Assembly (NCBI GenBank): GCA_011045955.1 | Contig: DSBV01000109.1 | Coordinates: 1 to 64,000, forward strand | Direction of reading: 5' to 3' | Source: Bacteroidales bacterium | GTDB lineage: Bacteria; Bacteroidota; Bacteroidia; Bacteroidales; Tenuifilaceae | DNA length: 64,000 nt | Shown here: piece by piece, positions 1-9,211 of the stretch | Layout of the letters: every line of letters starts with the position of its first letter | How positions within the stretch are numbered: position 1 is the stretch's first letter | Program-made: the position numbers and the translations under genes | The notes under the pieces: generated by a model | Database searches by the model: none | Seen by the model: the letters and a program-made list of their open reading frames with translations, nothing else | Told to the model about the DNA's origin: nothing

Positions 1-135
1 CATATATAAAACATCTCATAAGTGTTATACAACATACAAAAAAAATTTGCTTTTTTGTTGGTGGGGGTAAATTTGCATTTAGATAATCGTTTAACACTAA
101 ATGTAAAACGTCGTACAGAAAAGAGAAAGTTTTAC

Positions 136-210
136 TACATTTGTGCCAAGCCCATCAGGTGGGGGCGGTACACCCGGAGGCACCACCGGGGCGAAAGGTG
201 TAAACATTAT
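136..210 (+). promoter_or_regulatory. TACATTTG -7-like box followed by GC-rich, hairpin-forming leader upstream of the RND efflux operon
   Basis: TACATTTG at 136-143; GGTGG(158-162)/CCACC(183-187) and CACC...GGTG complementarity in an otherwise AT-rich region. Confidence 0.35.
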
Positions 211-317
211 AAGAAAATGAGTTTATTTTTTAAATTTTGTTTACCCAGAACTAAGGTAAAAATACTTGGAGGCAGTGAAAAAATGATAATTTTGTATGAA
301 ATATTATCTACTTATAT

Positions 318-1415
318 ATGAAAAAGCCTATTATAAGAAGAAAATCGCCTTTAATTCAATTGGCGATACTCTTATTTCTAGTTAATTTAAATACATCGTG
401 CAAAAGAACTACTACTGAAGGAGAGACATCCGAAAAAGGGGCGAGCACATCGCCCACTCCAGTTTATGTTACCACAGCACTGGTTGCTATAAAACCATTT
501 TATAAGGAGCTTTGGAGTAATGGCAGGGTTGAAGCAGGTTCAACTGCACAAATTCTTTTTGATCAGCCGGGTATGGTTAAAGAGGTTATGGTTCGGAATG
601 GTCAGGAAGTTACCAAGGGACAGGTTATAGTTAAACTCGATGACACCGTGGAACGGATAGCTTTACTAAAGGCTCAAAACGCACTAGAAAGGGCAAAGGT
701 TGAAATGGCCGATATATTATTGGGGTATAATTCAAGTGGTGATACAGCTAATATCCCAGTAGCAGTAAAAAAAACCGCAAGCATCCGCAGCGGTTTATAT
801 GACTCTCAATTAGCATTGAAAGAGGCATTGTTCCATCTTTCAAAAACGGAGATTAAATCGCCAATATCCGGTAGAATTGTTGACATGGAGGTTCAGCCCA
901 ACAACCCTACCTCGGCCTATAAGTTGGTTTGCAAAGTAATTGATGAAACCTCGCTAAGAGTTCGATTCGGGATAATGGAAACAGAGCTGGAGTGGGCGCA
1001 GCCCGATGCCGAAGTTCAGGTATCGCCTTTATCGTTGCCTCAAGTCAAGGTTTTTGGTAAAATTATTGAAGTGAACCGGTTGGTTGATAACTCTGGGATG
1101 GTAAGCGTGGTTGCAAGTATACCGCAAAATCCATACTTAATACCCGGCATGAATGTTAAGCTTTGCATCCGGAAAATGATTAGTAATGCGCTTGTTTTGC
1201 CAGTAGATGCCATAACTCGCAGGCAAAACCGCGATGTGGTATTTGTTATGTCCGATTCATTGGCAATATGGCGATACGTAACTGTGGGGGGTAGAAATAC
1301 AACAGAAGCGGTAATTCTTGATGGAGTTAAACCGGGCGAGCGCGTTATTGTGAGCGGAAATGCAACCATTGGGCATGAGGCATGGGTGAAGGAATCCGAA
1401 CGGCCTTTAGAGTAA
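318..1415 (+). CDS. RND efflux periplasmic adaptor (membrane fusion protein)
   Basis: Lipoprotein-type N-terminus (NTSCKR), biotinyl-lipoyl-like domain (GQEVTKGQVIVKLDD), followed by RND permeases. Confidence 0.9.
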   Translation: MKKPIIRRKSPLIQLAILLFLVNLNTSCKRTTTEGETSEKGASTSPTPVYVTTALVAIKPFYKELWSNGRVEAGSTAQILFDQPGMVKEVMVRNGQEVTKGQVIVKLDDTVERIALLKAQNALERAKVEMADILLGYNSSGDTANIPVAVKKTASIRSGLYDSQLALKEALFHLSKTEIKSPISGRIVDMEVQPNNPTSAYKLVCKVIDETSLRVRFGIMETELEWAQPDAEVQVSPLSLPQVKVFGKIIEVNRLVDNSGMVSVVASIPQNPYLIPGMNVKLCIRKMISNALVLPVDAITRRQNRDVVFVMSDSLAIWRYVTVGGRNTTEAVILDGVKPGERVIVSGNATIGHEAWVKESERPLE

Positions 1416-1424
1416 ATCCTTACA

Positions 1425-4400
1425 ATGAATAATCTGGAAAGAGCTGAAAAAATATCAGGCCTGATTCCATTTGGCTTTAAGCCTTTTGCTGTTATTCTGT
1501 CATTTGTTCTTTTAAGCCTGTTAGGATTCATTGTAATGCCTTTTTTACCCTTAAAGCTTTATCCTTCAGAATCGGGTCAGCAAATTTTTATAAATTACTA
1601 CATTCCAGGGTACAAGCCCAATGTGGTTGAAATGGAGGTTACAGCCCCAATAGAATCGGTAATTTCATTAATTGAAGGTATTGAAAAAATTGAATCCACC
1701 TCCGGCGAGGGCTTGGGTGAAATTGTGGTAGAAGTTAAGAAGAGGACTGATGCCGATAAGGTAAAAAGGTTAATCATTACAGCCATTAGACAAATTTATC
1801 CAAAACTACCACAATCGTTATTCTTTCCTACAGTTTCGAGCGTTAGTCAAGATGATTATCACAAAAAGCAGCTTTTAGTTTACACCTTATGGAGTGATAA
1901 ACCAAACTGGGAAATCAAGGAAATTGCTTCCGATATAATAATACCCCAACTAACTTCGCTTGAGGGAATCGCTTCGGTTGAAATTCAGGGTGCATCGGAA
2001 TTGATTTGGCAAATTAGGATAAATCCTATTGCCCTGCAAAATCTAGGTTTATCGCCCGACAAGGTAGCAACTACCTTGAAAAGCTATGTCATAAACGAGG
2101 GAGTGGGACAGGCTCTCTCTGTAAAAGGGAATGGCCATAACATTTCGCTTGCGGGTCCTGGTATAACAGCCAATGATTTGGCCACAGTTCCAATAGCACT
2201 AGTAAACGGACGAATAATACAACTATGTCAAGTTGCCAAAGTTGAGCAAGTTCAAAGAGATACTGAGAAGGAATTTAGAATAAATGGGAAACCTGCTGTT
2301 TACCTTGTAATATCATCTACTCCTGATGCTAATCAAATTAAACTTGCCAATAAAATATATGGGGTGTTTGAAAGCATAAAGAACGACAACCAGGGTATTT
2401 CATTTAGCAAGATATATGATTCTACCCAACAACTACGTATCGATCTAAGAAAGAATATTTTACGAACATTGTCGTCGTTGGCTTTGCTGCTTATTTTTGT
2501 GCTGTTGGCATACCGTAAGTTAAGGTACTTATTGATTATAAGTTTTTCGCTATTAACAAATATTGCCATTGCTAGCTTGCTTTATTTTTTATTCAAAATA
2601 GAGATACACCTATTTTCATTATCAGGTTTCGCATTGTCGTTGGGTTTGATTATTGATAACACGCTTGTAACCCTTGATCACCTGAGGGATAAGAAAAATA
2701 TGAAAATTTTTACGGCATTACTTGCTGCAACTTTAACAACCATTGCAGTACTGGTATCAATATTTTTCATGAAAGGCAAATTGATTCAAAATCTTATAGA
2801 TTTTGCTTGGGTAATTATAATAAACTTGAGCGTTTCACTTGCAATTGCTCTATTTTTTATACCTGCGTTGTTCCAAGCATATCCGGTGTTAAAAAAAGGG
2901 AAAAAAAATAATATTAGGAAATTAAAAATACTTGCGAAAAGTCTTGTATGGTATGAGAAATACTGTTGCTTTGCCATTAAGCATAAAAGGTGGGGCATGG
3001 CATTGGGGCTATGGGCAATTGGTATACCGGTTTTCTTGTTACCCAATAAAATTGAAAGTAAATCGGTTTGGGCCGAAATGTACAACAAAACGATAGGTAG
3101 CGATACCTATCAATACACTCTTAAACCCATAGCCGATAAAGCTTTGGGCGGTAGTTTAAGGCTCTTCTATAACAGTACATGGGCAAATCATGCATGGGAA
3201 ATTCCTGAGCGGACAAAACTAACTGTGGTATACAAACTTCCCGATGGTGTAACCCTTGAACAGGCCGATGCCATTGCAAGAATTTTTGAATCGCACATTC
3301 AGTCCACTAGTGGTGTAGAAAGTTTTACAACAAATGTTAATCGTAAAAGGGGTACGCTTGAAATCTATTTTAGTAGTGAAACTGAAACGTCCACAATTCC
3401 TTTTGAATTAAAAGCCAAGTTAGAAAGGCTTTCGCTAACCCAGGCTGCTGCCGATTTCTACATTTACGGGGTTGGATTGGGATTTTCAAGTGGAACATCT
3501 TCGGGCTTTGCGAACTCAATTATCATACTAAAGGGTTATAGCTATAAATTGCTGATGGCTTATGCAAAACAGTTCGCCGATAGCATTTCTAAAAGCCCGC
3601 GGGTGAATGCCGTATGGATTACTGGAGGCGAACAATGGTTGTTTTCCGATAAGGATAATAAATATGCTAGTTTTAGTTCTGAACCTCTATTGCTTCGCAA
3701 AATTGATAAATATGAACTTTTCCAGGACATTACAGGTTTTACCGGAAACAATAGCTGGTATGGGTGGTTGCCAATTGGAGGAAAGGTACATGGTGTTAAA
3801 ATTATATCGGATACTAGCTTACCCTCTGAATTTGAATTTAGTCAGCATGTTACAACATTAGATTCGGTAAACTTTCGATTGGGAAATATTACCAGCTTTA
3901 ATAGTAGAAAAATTGCCGATAACATTTTTAGGGAAAACCAACAGTATATAATTACCCTAGCTTATAATTTTATTGGACCAGATAAACTTGTTGAAAAGGA
4001 ACTGAAAAAGAATCTTTCTTGGATTAAAAGTAGCCTACCGGTTGGTTTTATTGCAAAAACACCATACAGCAACTGGTTTTCTGAAAGGGATATGTGGAGT
4101 TACTATCTTATTGGCGTTATGCTTTTGCTTATCTACATTATTTCAGCGGTATTATTTGAATCACTGGTTCAGCCGCTTGCCGTAATTACATTAATTCCGT
4201 TGTCGTATGTGGGCACATTTCTTACCTACTGGTTATTTGATTTGCCTTTTGACCAGGGAACAATTGCCGCCTTCATACTTCTTGGTGGTTTGGTTGTTAA
4301 CTCAGTTATATACATACTAAATGAGCAAAATAATTTAGGAAATTATATTTCTGGCTCGTCTAGGGTATGGTACCTAAAAGCATTAAGGAATAAGTTTATT

Positions 4401-4580
4401 CCAATATTACTAACTATTCTGTCAACCGTATTTGGTCTTTTACCCTTTGTGGTTTTTGGCGAGGAACCATTTTGGTACTCATTGGCCATTGGTACCATAG
4501 GAGGATTATCGATTAGCGTTATTATACTATTGATTTTCATGCCGGTTTTACCTGGTGTTTTCAAAAATAACAGAATATAG
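1425..4580 (+). CDS. RND family efflux permease (divergent)
   Basis: 1051 aa, RND architecture, GLIIDNTLVTLDHL TM4 motif. Confidence 0.88.
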   Translation: MNNLERAEKISGLIPFGFKPFAVILSFVLLSLLGFIVMPFLPLKLYPSESGQQIFINYYIPGYKPNVVEMEVTAPIESVISLIEGIEKIESTSGEGLGEIVVEVKKRTDADKVKRLIITAIRQIYPKLPQSLFFPTVSSVSQDDYHKKQLLVYTLWSDKPNWEIKEIASDIIIPQLTSLEGIASVEIQGASELIWQIRINPIALQNLGLSPDKVATTLKSYVINEGVGQALSVKGNGHNISLAGPGITANDLATVPIALVNGRIIQLCQVAKVEQVQRDTEKEFRINGKPAVYLVISSTPDANQIKLANKIYGVFESIKNDNQGISFSKIYDSTQQLRIDLRKNILRTLSSLALLLIFVLLAYRKLRYLLIISFSLLTNIAIASLLYFLFKIEIHLFSLSGFALSLGLIIDNTLVTLDHLRDKKNMKIFTALLAATLTTIAVLVSIFFMKGKLIQNLIDFAWVIIINLSVSLAIALFFIPALFQAYPVLKKGKKNNIRKLKILAKSLVWYEKYCCFAIKHKRWGMALGLWAIGIPVFLLPNKIESKSVWAEMYNKTIGSDTYQYTLKPIADKALGGSLRLFYNSTWANHAWEIPERTKLTVVYKLPDGVTLEQADAIARIFESHIQSTSGVESFTTNVNRKRGTLEIYFSSETETSTIPFELKAKLERLSLTQAAADFYIYGVGLGFSSGTSSGFANSIIILKGYSYKLLMAYAKQFADSISKSPRVNAVWITGGEQWLFSDKDNKYASFSSEPLLLRKIDKYELFQDITGFTGNNSWYGWLPIGGKVHGVKIISDTSLPSEFEFSQHVTTLDSVNFRLGNITSFNSRKIADNIFRENQQYIITLAYNFIGPDKLVEKELKKNLSWIKSSLPVGFIAKTPYSNWFSERDMWSYYLIGVMLLLIYIISAVLFESLVQPLAVITLIPLSYVGTFLTYWLFDLPFDQGTIAAFILLGGLVVNSVIYILNEQNNLGNYISGSSRVWYLKALRNKFIPILLTILSTVFGLLPFVVFGEEPFWYSLAIGTIGGLSISVIILLIFMPVLPGVFKNNRI

Positions 4581-4582
4581 TT

Positions 4583-7500
4583 ATGGTTCGATATCTTATA
4601 AAACGTCCAGTTGGCGTGCTGATGGTTTTTCTTGCACTGCTATTACTTGGTATCTTTTCGTTCTTTTTTATTCCGGTTTCATTATTGCCCGATATTGATG
4701 CCCCTCAGATTTCTGTCAAGATTGATTATCCAGGGAAGTTAGCAATGGAGATTGAGCAATCGGTTACTTCGCCCCTTCGGTTTCAGTTACAGCAGGTGAG
4801 CAGAATAGAATCGTTAGAGAGTGAAACGCGCGATAACGAAGCTGTTATTACAATTCGGTTTAAGTATGGCACAAATGGCGATAATGCATTTTTTGATGTT
4901 AACGAAAAACTTGACCTTGCCATGTCATACATTCCTCGCGAAGTTCAACGTCCAAGAGTAATAAAGTCAAGCGAAAGCGTTTTGCCAATTTTCAATATAA
5001 ATGTTTTTTATAGGGATTCAGCATTTGGAACAACTCGAATGCTAGAGCTCAGTCAGTTAATACAATTTGTCATAAAAAAACGCTTGGAGCAATTACCCGA
5101 AGTTGCGCTTACCGATATTTCAGGAGTCTTACAGCCAGAAGTAAGAATAATACCTGACGAAGCAAAACTAATGGTGTTAGGAATCTCTTATCAACAAATA
5201 AGCAATGCCATTAATCGTGCAATGAGTAATTTGGGCACAATAAAATACAAGCAGGGGCAGTTGGTTTTTGATGTAACCTTTGAATCGGAAGTCGGAAAGC
5301 CCGATGATATTGCCAATTTGGCTATTGAGGCATCGGGGCGTGTTTTTAGATTAGCCGAAATAGCAACCATTACACAATGCCCCCAAAATAGTAAAGGATT
5401 ATATGTTTACAATGGGAAACCTGCTGTAAGTATAGCTGTTTTGAAAACATCGAATAGCAAAATCTCTGATTTAAAGACAAGTATTTTTAAACAACTTGAG
5501 TTATTCCGCTCCGAGTACCCTGATCTTGAATTTGCGATCAGTAACGATCAATCTCGCATTCTTGACCTTTCAATGAGTAATTTAAAGTCGTCGCTACTCA
5601 TTGGTATTCTTTTAGCGATTGGCGTGATGTTCCTTTTCATGGGCGATTACCGGAGCCCTTTCATTATGGCAATAACTATTCCCGTTTCGTTAGTAATATC
5701 AGTTTTCCTGTTCTATTTGGTAGGGCTTTCAGTAAACATCATCTCTTTAGCTGGGCTTATTTTAGGGGTTGGAATGATGGTTGATAATTCAATTGTTGTT
5801 ATTGACAATATAAATCAGTGGCATCAAAGAGGCGAATTATTAGAGGAAGCAGTTGTAAAGGGAACAAATGAAGTAATTACCCCTCTACTTTCTTCTATGC
5901 TTACAACATGTGCGGTATTTCTTCCTTTAATTTTTCTTAGCGGAATAGCAGGAGAACTATTTTACGATCAAGCAATGGCTGTAACCATTGGGCTTATTAT
6001 CTCTTTCTGGGTTTCAATTACGTTAATTCCAACGCTATACTTTAATTCAAATTACTTCAAGTCGCATGTTAAATACCATCCGATATTTCCATTAGAAAAA
6101 CCTTATCTTATTGGACATAACTTTTTAGAAAGGCGAAAACGGCTGGTTTTAATTTTTACCATAGCGATGTTTCTATTGTCGCCCATTGTTTTTAACAAGA
6201 TGGAAAAGCAGCAGATACCAACTCTCTCGCATCGCGAATTAATGGTTGATTTAACATGGTCCGATAAGGTAAGTGTTGAAGAAAATTACCAGCGGTTTAG
6301 TAAATTAGTTCCTTTATTGGAGAGTATTTCAATCCAAAATGCAGCATATATTGGTAGGCAGCAATACTTACTAGTAAAAGGGTTTGAACAAGAAGAGAAT
6401 CAAGTAAAGATTTATAAAGAATTGATTGATACCATGGGTGTTGATAATACAAAAAAAGTAATTGCCAATTCCGTTAAGGGAATCGATAATAATTCTGATA
6501 TAAAATTTTCTTTTCCAGAAACAGTTTTTGATAGGGTTTTCCCTTCGAATAGTCATACACTATTGGTTAAGATTTACCCAGGTAGGGGTGTGGATTTTGT
6601 TACCCCAGAGTTGATTGGAAAAAAATTATCAATAATTAGACGTAGTTGTAATTCTTCATTTAGCTTTAATTTACCTGACTCATTGAATCGTTTGTCGCTC
6701 CGAATAATACCTGAACGGCTCCTTGTATACCATGTTAGTGTTGCTAAGGTAATTGATGGTATTCGGAAAGAGTTAGGCGCTAAGAGGATAGCAGACATAA
6801 ACTATGAACAGCAGGTACTGCCCATATACTATGGTAGTTCGGGCAAATACATTGAAAGTATTATTTCTGAGGCTACCGTCGAAAATGATTATGGAGAACT
6901 CGTCCCTGTTAGGCAGCTCGTTCAATTTGTTTCAGTCAATAGTTTACGAACAGTATTTGCTGATGCTACCGGTTTGTATTACCCCATAAATATTGAGGCT
7001 AATGTTAATGATCAAAAATCAATAATAGAGAACCTTAGGAGATCTAAAATTGATGGGGGTAACTACAGTTTGGGTTTTTCAGGCGATTATTTCAAATCAC
7101 AAAAAACAACTTCAGAATTAGTCATGGTGCTATTGGTTTCCGTACTGTTACTATACTTTATTATGGCAGCCCAATTTGAATCGCTATGGCAGCCATTGAT
7201 AGTGTTAATTGAATTGCCTGTTGATTTCTGTTTGGCTATAGTTGTACTTTGGCTATTGGGTGGTACCATTAACGTAATGAGTTTAATTGGTTTGGTTGTT
7301 ATGGGAGGAATTATTATAAACGACTCTATTTTAAAAATAGATACAATCAATAGATTGTTGAAAAAGGGTTTCCCGATTGAAAAGGCAGTTAAACTTGCTG
7401 GGGTTAGAAGGGTGAAAGCTATTGTGATGACCAGTGCAACTACTGCTCTTGCAATAATGCCAATATTATTTGGAACTGATATTGGATCTGAACTTCAGCG

Positions 7501-7621
7501 ACCCATGTCTATTGTTCTTTTTGCAGGTATGATTTTAGGAACACTGGTAAGTCTTTTTGTTATTCCTTTGCTTTTTGCAGAATTTTATAAGCTTACGACA
7601 CGTGCAAAATATAAACATTGA
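4583..7621 (+). CDS. RND family efflux permease (AcrB/HAE1-like)
   Basis: 1012 aa, GVGMMVDNSIVVIDNI motif, adjacent to adaptor. Confidence 0.93.
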   Translation: MVRYLIKRPVGVLMVFLALLLLGIFSFFFIPVSLLPDIDAPQISVKIDYPGKLAMEIEQSVTSPLRFQLQQVSRIESLESETRDNEAVITIRFKYGTNGDNAFFDVNEKLDLAMSYIPREVQRPRVIKSSESVLPIFNINVFYRDSAFGTTRMLELSQLIQFVIKKRLEQLPEVALTDISGVLQPEVRIIPDEAKLMVLGISYQQISNAINRAMSNLGTIKYKQGQLVFDVTFESEVGKPDDIANLAIEASGRVFRLAEIATITQCPQNSKGLYVYNGKPAVSIAVLKTSNSKISDLKTSIFKQLELFRSEYPDLEFAISNDQSRILDLSMSNLKSSLLIGILLAIGVMFLFMGDYRSPFIMAITIPVSLVISVFLFYLVGLSVNIISLAGLILGVGMMVDNSIVVIDNINQWHQRGELLEEAVVKGTNEVITPLLSSMLTTCAVFLPLIFLSGIAGELFYDQAMAVTIGLIISFWVSITLIPTLYFNSNYFKSHVKYHPIFPLEKPYLIGHNFLERRKRLVLIFTIAMFLLSPIVFNKMEKQQIPTLSHRELMVDLTWSDKVSVEENYQRFSKLVPLLESISIQNAAYIGRQQYLLVKGFEQEENQVKIYKELIDTMGVDNTKKVIANSVKGIDNNSDIKFSFPETVFDRVFPSNSHTLLVKIYPGRGVDFVTPELIGKKLSIIRRSCNSSFSFNLPDSLNRLSLRIIPERLLVYHVSVAKVIDGIRKELGAKRIADINYEQQVLPIYYGSSGKYIESIISEATVENDYGELVPVRQLVQFVSVNSLRTVFADATGLYYPINIEANVNDQKSIIENLRRSKIDGGNYSLGFSGDYFKSQKTTSELVMVLLVSVLLLYFIMAAQFESLWQPLIVLIELPVDFCLAIVVLWLLGGTINVMSLIGLVVMGGIIINDSILKIDTINRLLKKGFPIEKAVKLAGVRRVKAIVMTSATTALAIMPILFGTDIGSELQRPMSIVLFAGMILGTLVSLFVIPLLFAEFYKLTTRAKYKH

Positions 7622-7684
7622 ACAGGTTTAGAGTAAAAGTTTTTGTCAAAATTCATGTTGATTCGGCAAGTAAATAATTTTTTG

Positions 7685-7692
7685 TAAATTTG
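7685..7692 (+). promoter_or_regulatory. Bacteroidetes -7 box (TAAATTTG) for first tRNA-Leu transcript
   Basis: TAnnTTTG consensus 55 nt before the first hairpin repeat. Confidence 0.4.
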
Positions 7693-7746
7693 CATCCGCA
7701 ATTTTGACAAGATCTTTTAGGTGTTGTAGATTCTAACTAAGTAAAT

Positions 7747-7956
7747 GCCCAGATGGCGGAACCGAGTGAAACGAGCTCCCGCCATCCACTGGCAACCAAA
7801 CATTACAGTTGGTTCAAAGTTCTTTTAGGTATTGCAAAGCATAATCTAAATGCCCAGATGGCGGAACCGAGTGAAACGAGCTCCCGCCATCCACTGGCAA
7901 CCAAACATTACAGTTGGTTCAAGGTTCTTTTAGGTATTGCAAAACATAATCTAAAT
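7747..7956 (+). repeat. Two tandem 105-bp units, each starting with the first 15 nt of the downstream tRNA-Leu and continuing into its inverted complement
   Basis: GCCCAGATGGCGGAA at 7747, 7852 and 7957 (exact 105-bp period); GATGGCGG...CCGCCATC stem in the first two. Confidence 0.9.
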
Positions 7957-8043
7957 GCCCAGATGGCGGAATTGGTAGACGCGCTAGTTTCAGGGACTAG
8001 TATCAGCAATGGTGTGCAGGTTCGAGTCCTGTTCTGGGCACCA
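7957..8043 (+). tRNA. tRNA-Leu (anticodon CAG)
   Basis: Acceptor GCCCAGA/TCTGGGC, anticodon stem CTAGT-TTCAGGG-ACTAG, variable arm, GGTTCGAGTCC T-arm, encoded CCA. Confidence 0.95.
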
Positions 8044-8096
8044 GTTATTACAGAAATTTTTTTTTCTGTGAGTTATGGAAGAATTAATTTTGTTAT

Positions 8097-8104
8097 TATT
8101 TTTG
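8097..8104 (+). promoter_or_regulatory. Bacteroidetes -7 box (TATTTTTG) before second hairpin/tRNA-Leu
   Basis: TAnnTTTG consensus; -33 element not convincing. Confidence 0.3.
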
Positions 8105-8132
8105 CAGCGATTTTTGAATAATGATACTTAAT

Positions 8133-8238
8133 GCCCAGGTGGTGGAACCGAGTGGAACGAGTTCCCACCACCCATGGTTAAAAGAATAAGAAAGTTAGAG
8201 TCAAAAGAGACACTAACAATTGAATAATGATACTAGAC
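8133..8238 (+). repeat. Single 106-bp unit with tRNA-Leu 5' end plus inverted complement hairpin
   Basis: GCCCAGGTGGTGGAAC-CGAGTGGAACGA-GTTCCCACCACC; GAATAATGATACT precedes both this unit and the real tRNA. Confidence 0.88.
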
Positions 8239-8322
8239 GCCCAGGTGGTGGAATTGGTAGACACACCAGCTTGAGGGGCTGGCGCCGTCAAAAGCGTGCA
8301 AGTTCGAGTCTTGTCCTGGGCA
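8239..8322 (+). tRNA. tRNA-Leu (anticodon GAG), CCA not encoded
   Basis: Acceptor GCCCAGG/CCTGGGC, anticodon stem CCAGC-TTGAGGG-GCTGG, T-arm AGTTCGAGTCT. Confidence 0.95.
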
Positions 8323-8329
8323 CCCGAAT

Positions 8330-8358
8330 AAACCTTGTGAAAGTCACAAGGTTTTTTT
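8330..8358 (+). terminator. Rho-independent terminator after tRNA-Leu
   Basis: AACCTTGTGAAAGTCACAAGGTTTTTTT. Confidence 0.75.
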
Positions 8359-8387
8359 ATTTTTGGTGTTCACCAAATTGTAAAGCC

Positions 8388-9122
8388 ATGAGAGCCAATT
8401 TGCTTTTCGCCGCTTTTAGCATGGTGTCAACCATATTGTTTGCCCAAAAAACCGACGATTTTACCACTTCAAGTGGTTACACTCTGCGAATAACTCATAT
8501 AGGGCACGGAACGTTAATGTTTAATTTCCGTGGCAAGGTAATTCATATTGACCCATGGTCAAGGCTGGCAGAGTACGATTCGCTTCCAAAGGCCGACTAT
8601 GTCTTTCTTACCCACCATCATGGCGACCATTTGGATTCAGTGGCTTTATCGAAAGTGGTTACATCCAACACCCTGCTTTACTGGACAAAAATCTGTGCTG
8701 CACAAAGCAAACTTAAGCTGGAAGGGAAGGTGGTAGCCAATGGCGATACCATCGCTACACCTGATTTCCGTTTTATTGCAGTTCCCGCATACAATATTGT
8801 GAATAAACGTTCGAATGGTAATCCATTTCATCCTCAAGGTGAGGGCAACGGGTATATATTTGAATTCGATAACCTTAGGGTTTATGTGGCCGGCGATACC
8901 GAAAATATTCCCGAAATGGAGGGTTTTGGGTATATTGATATTGCATTCTTGCCCGCAAACCTACCCTATACCATGAGTCCTGAGATGTTGAAATCGGCTG
9001 TTCTGATGCTAAAACCCAAAATTCTTTTTCCTTACCATACAGGGAATACCGACTTGAATATTATTAAAGATATGTTTGTTGATATAAAAGATGTTGATGT
9101 TAGATTTAGGGAATTGAAATAA
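8388..9122 (+). CDS. MBL-fold metal-dependent hydrolase (secreted)
   Basis: Signal peptide, LTHHHGDHLD motif; start placed at the internal Met, since the ORF-track start lies upstream of the tRNA. Confidence 0.85.
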   Translation: MRANLLFAAFSMVSTILFAQKTDDFTTSSGYTLRITHIGHGTLMFNFRGKVIHIDPWSRLAEYDSLPKADYVFLTHHHGDHLDSVALSKVVTSNTLLYWTKICAAQSKLKLEGKVVANGDTIATPDFRFIAVPAYNIVNKRSNGNPFHPQGEGNGYIFEFDNLRVYVAGDTENIPEMEGFGYIDIAFLPANLPYTMSPEMLKSAVLMLKPKILFPYHTGNTDLNIIKDMFVDIKDVDVRFRELK

Positions 9123-9126
9123 AAAA

Positions 9127-9211
9127 GTTGTCCGGGTTATACTGTCTTTTGATCTGGGACTTTTGGTGGATTCGATGCATGGCCGACAGTAAATGCGGTG
9201 ATCCGGACAAC
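9127..9211. ncRNA. Candidate structured RNA or element of unknown family
   Basis: GTTGTCCGG(9127-9135)/CCGGACAAC(9203-9211) enclosing ACTGTC(9141-9146)/GACAGT(9185-9190). Confidence 0.4.

Noticed and set aside
22-321. 99-aa ORF at the window start
   Set aside because: Covers a promoter-like box and GC-rich leader; composition and lack of domain features suggest non-coding.
7753-8121. 122-aa ORF with a perfect internal repeat (MAEPSETSSRHPLATKHYSWFKVLLGIAKHNLNAQ x2)
   Set aside because: It is the translation of the 105-bp (35-codon) non-coding tRNA-leader repeats and runs through the tRNA-Leu gene; no independent coding evidence.
7747-8322. CRISPR-like reading of the regularly spaced repeats
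   Set aside because: Only three copies, ~105-bp period with nearly identical spacers, and the repeat equals a tRNA 5' end; not a CRISPR array.
8220-8387. Upstream 56-codon extension of the MBL hydrolase ORF
   Set aside because: It overlaps tRNA-Leu and its terminator; the true start is most likely at 8388 before the signal peptide.
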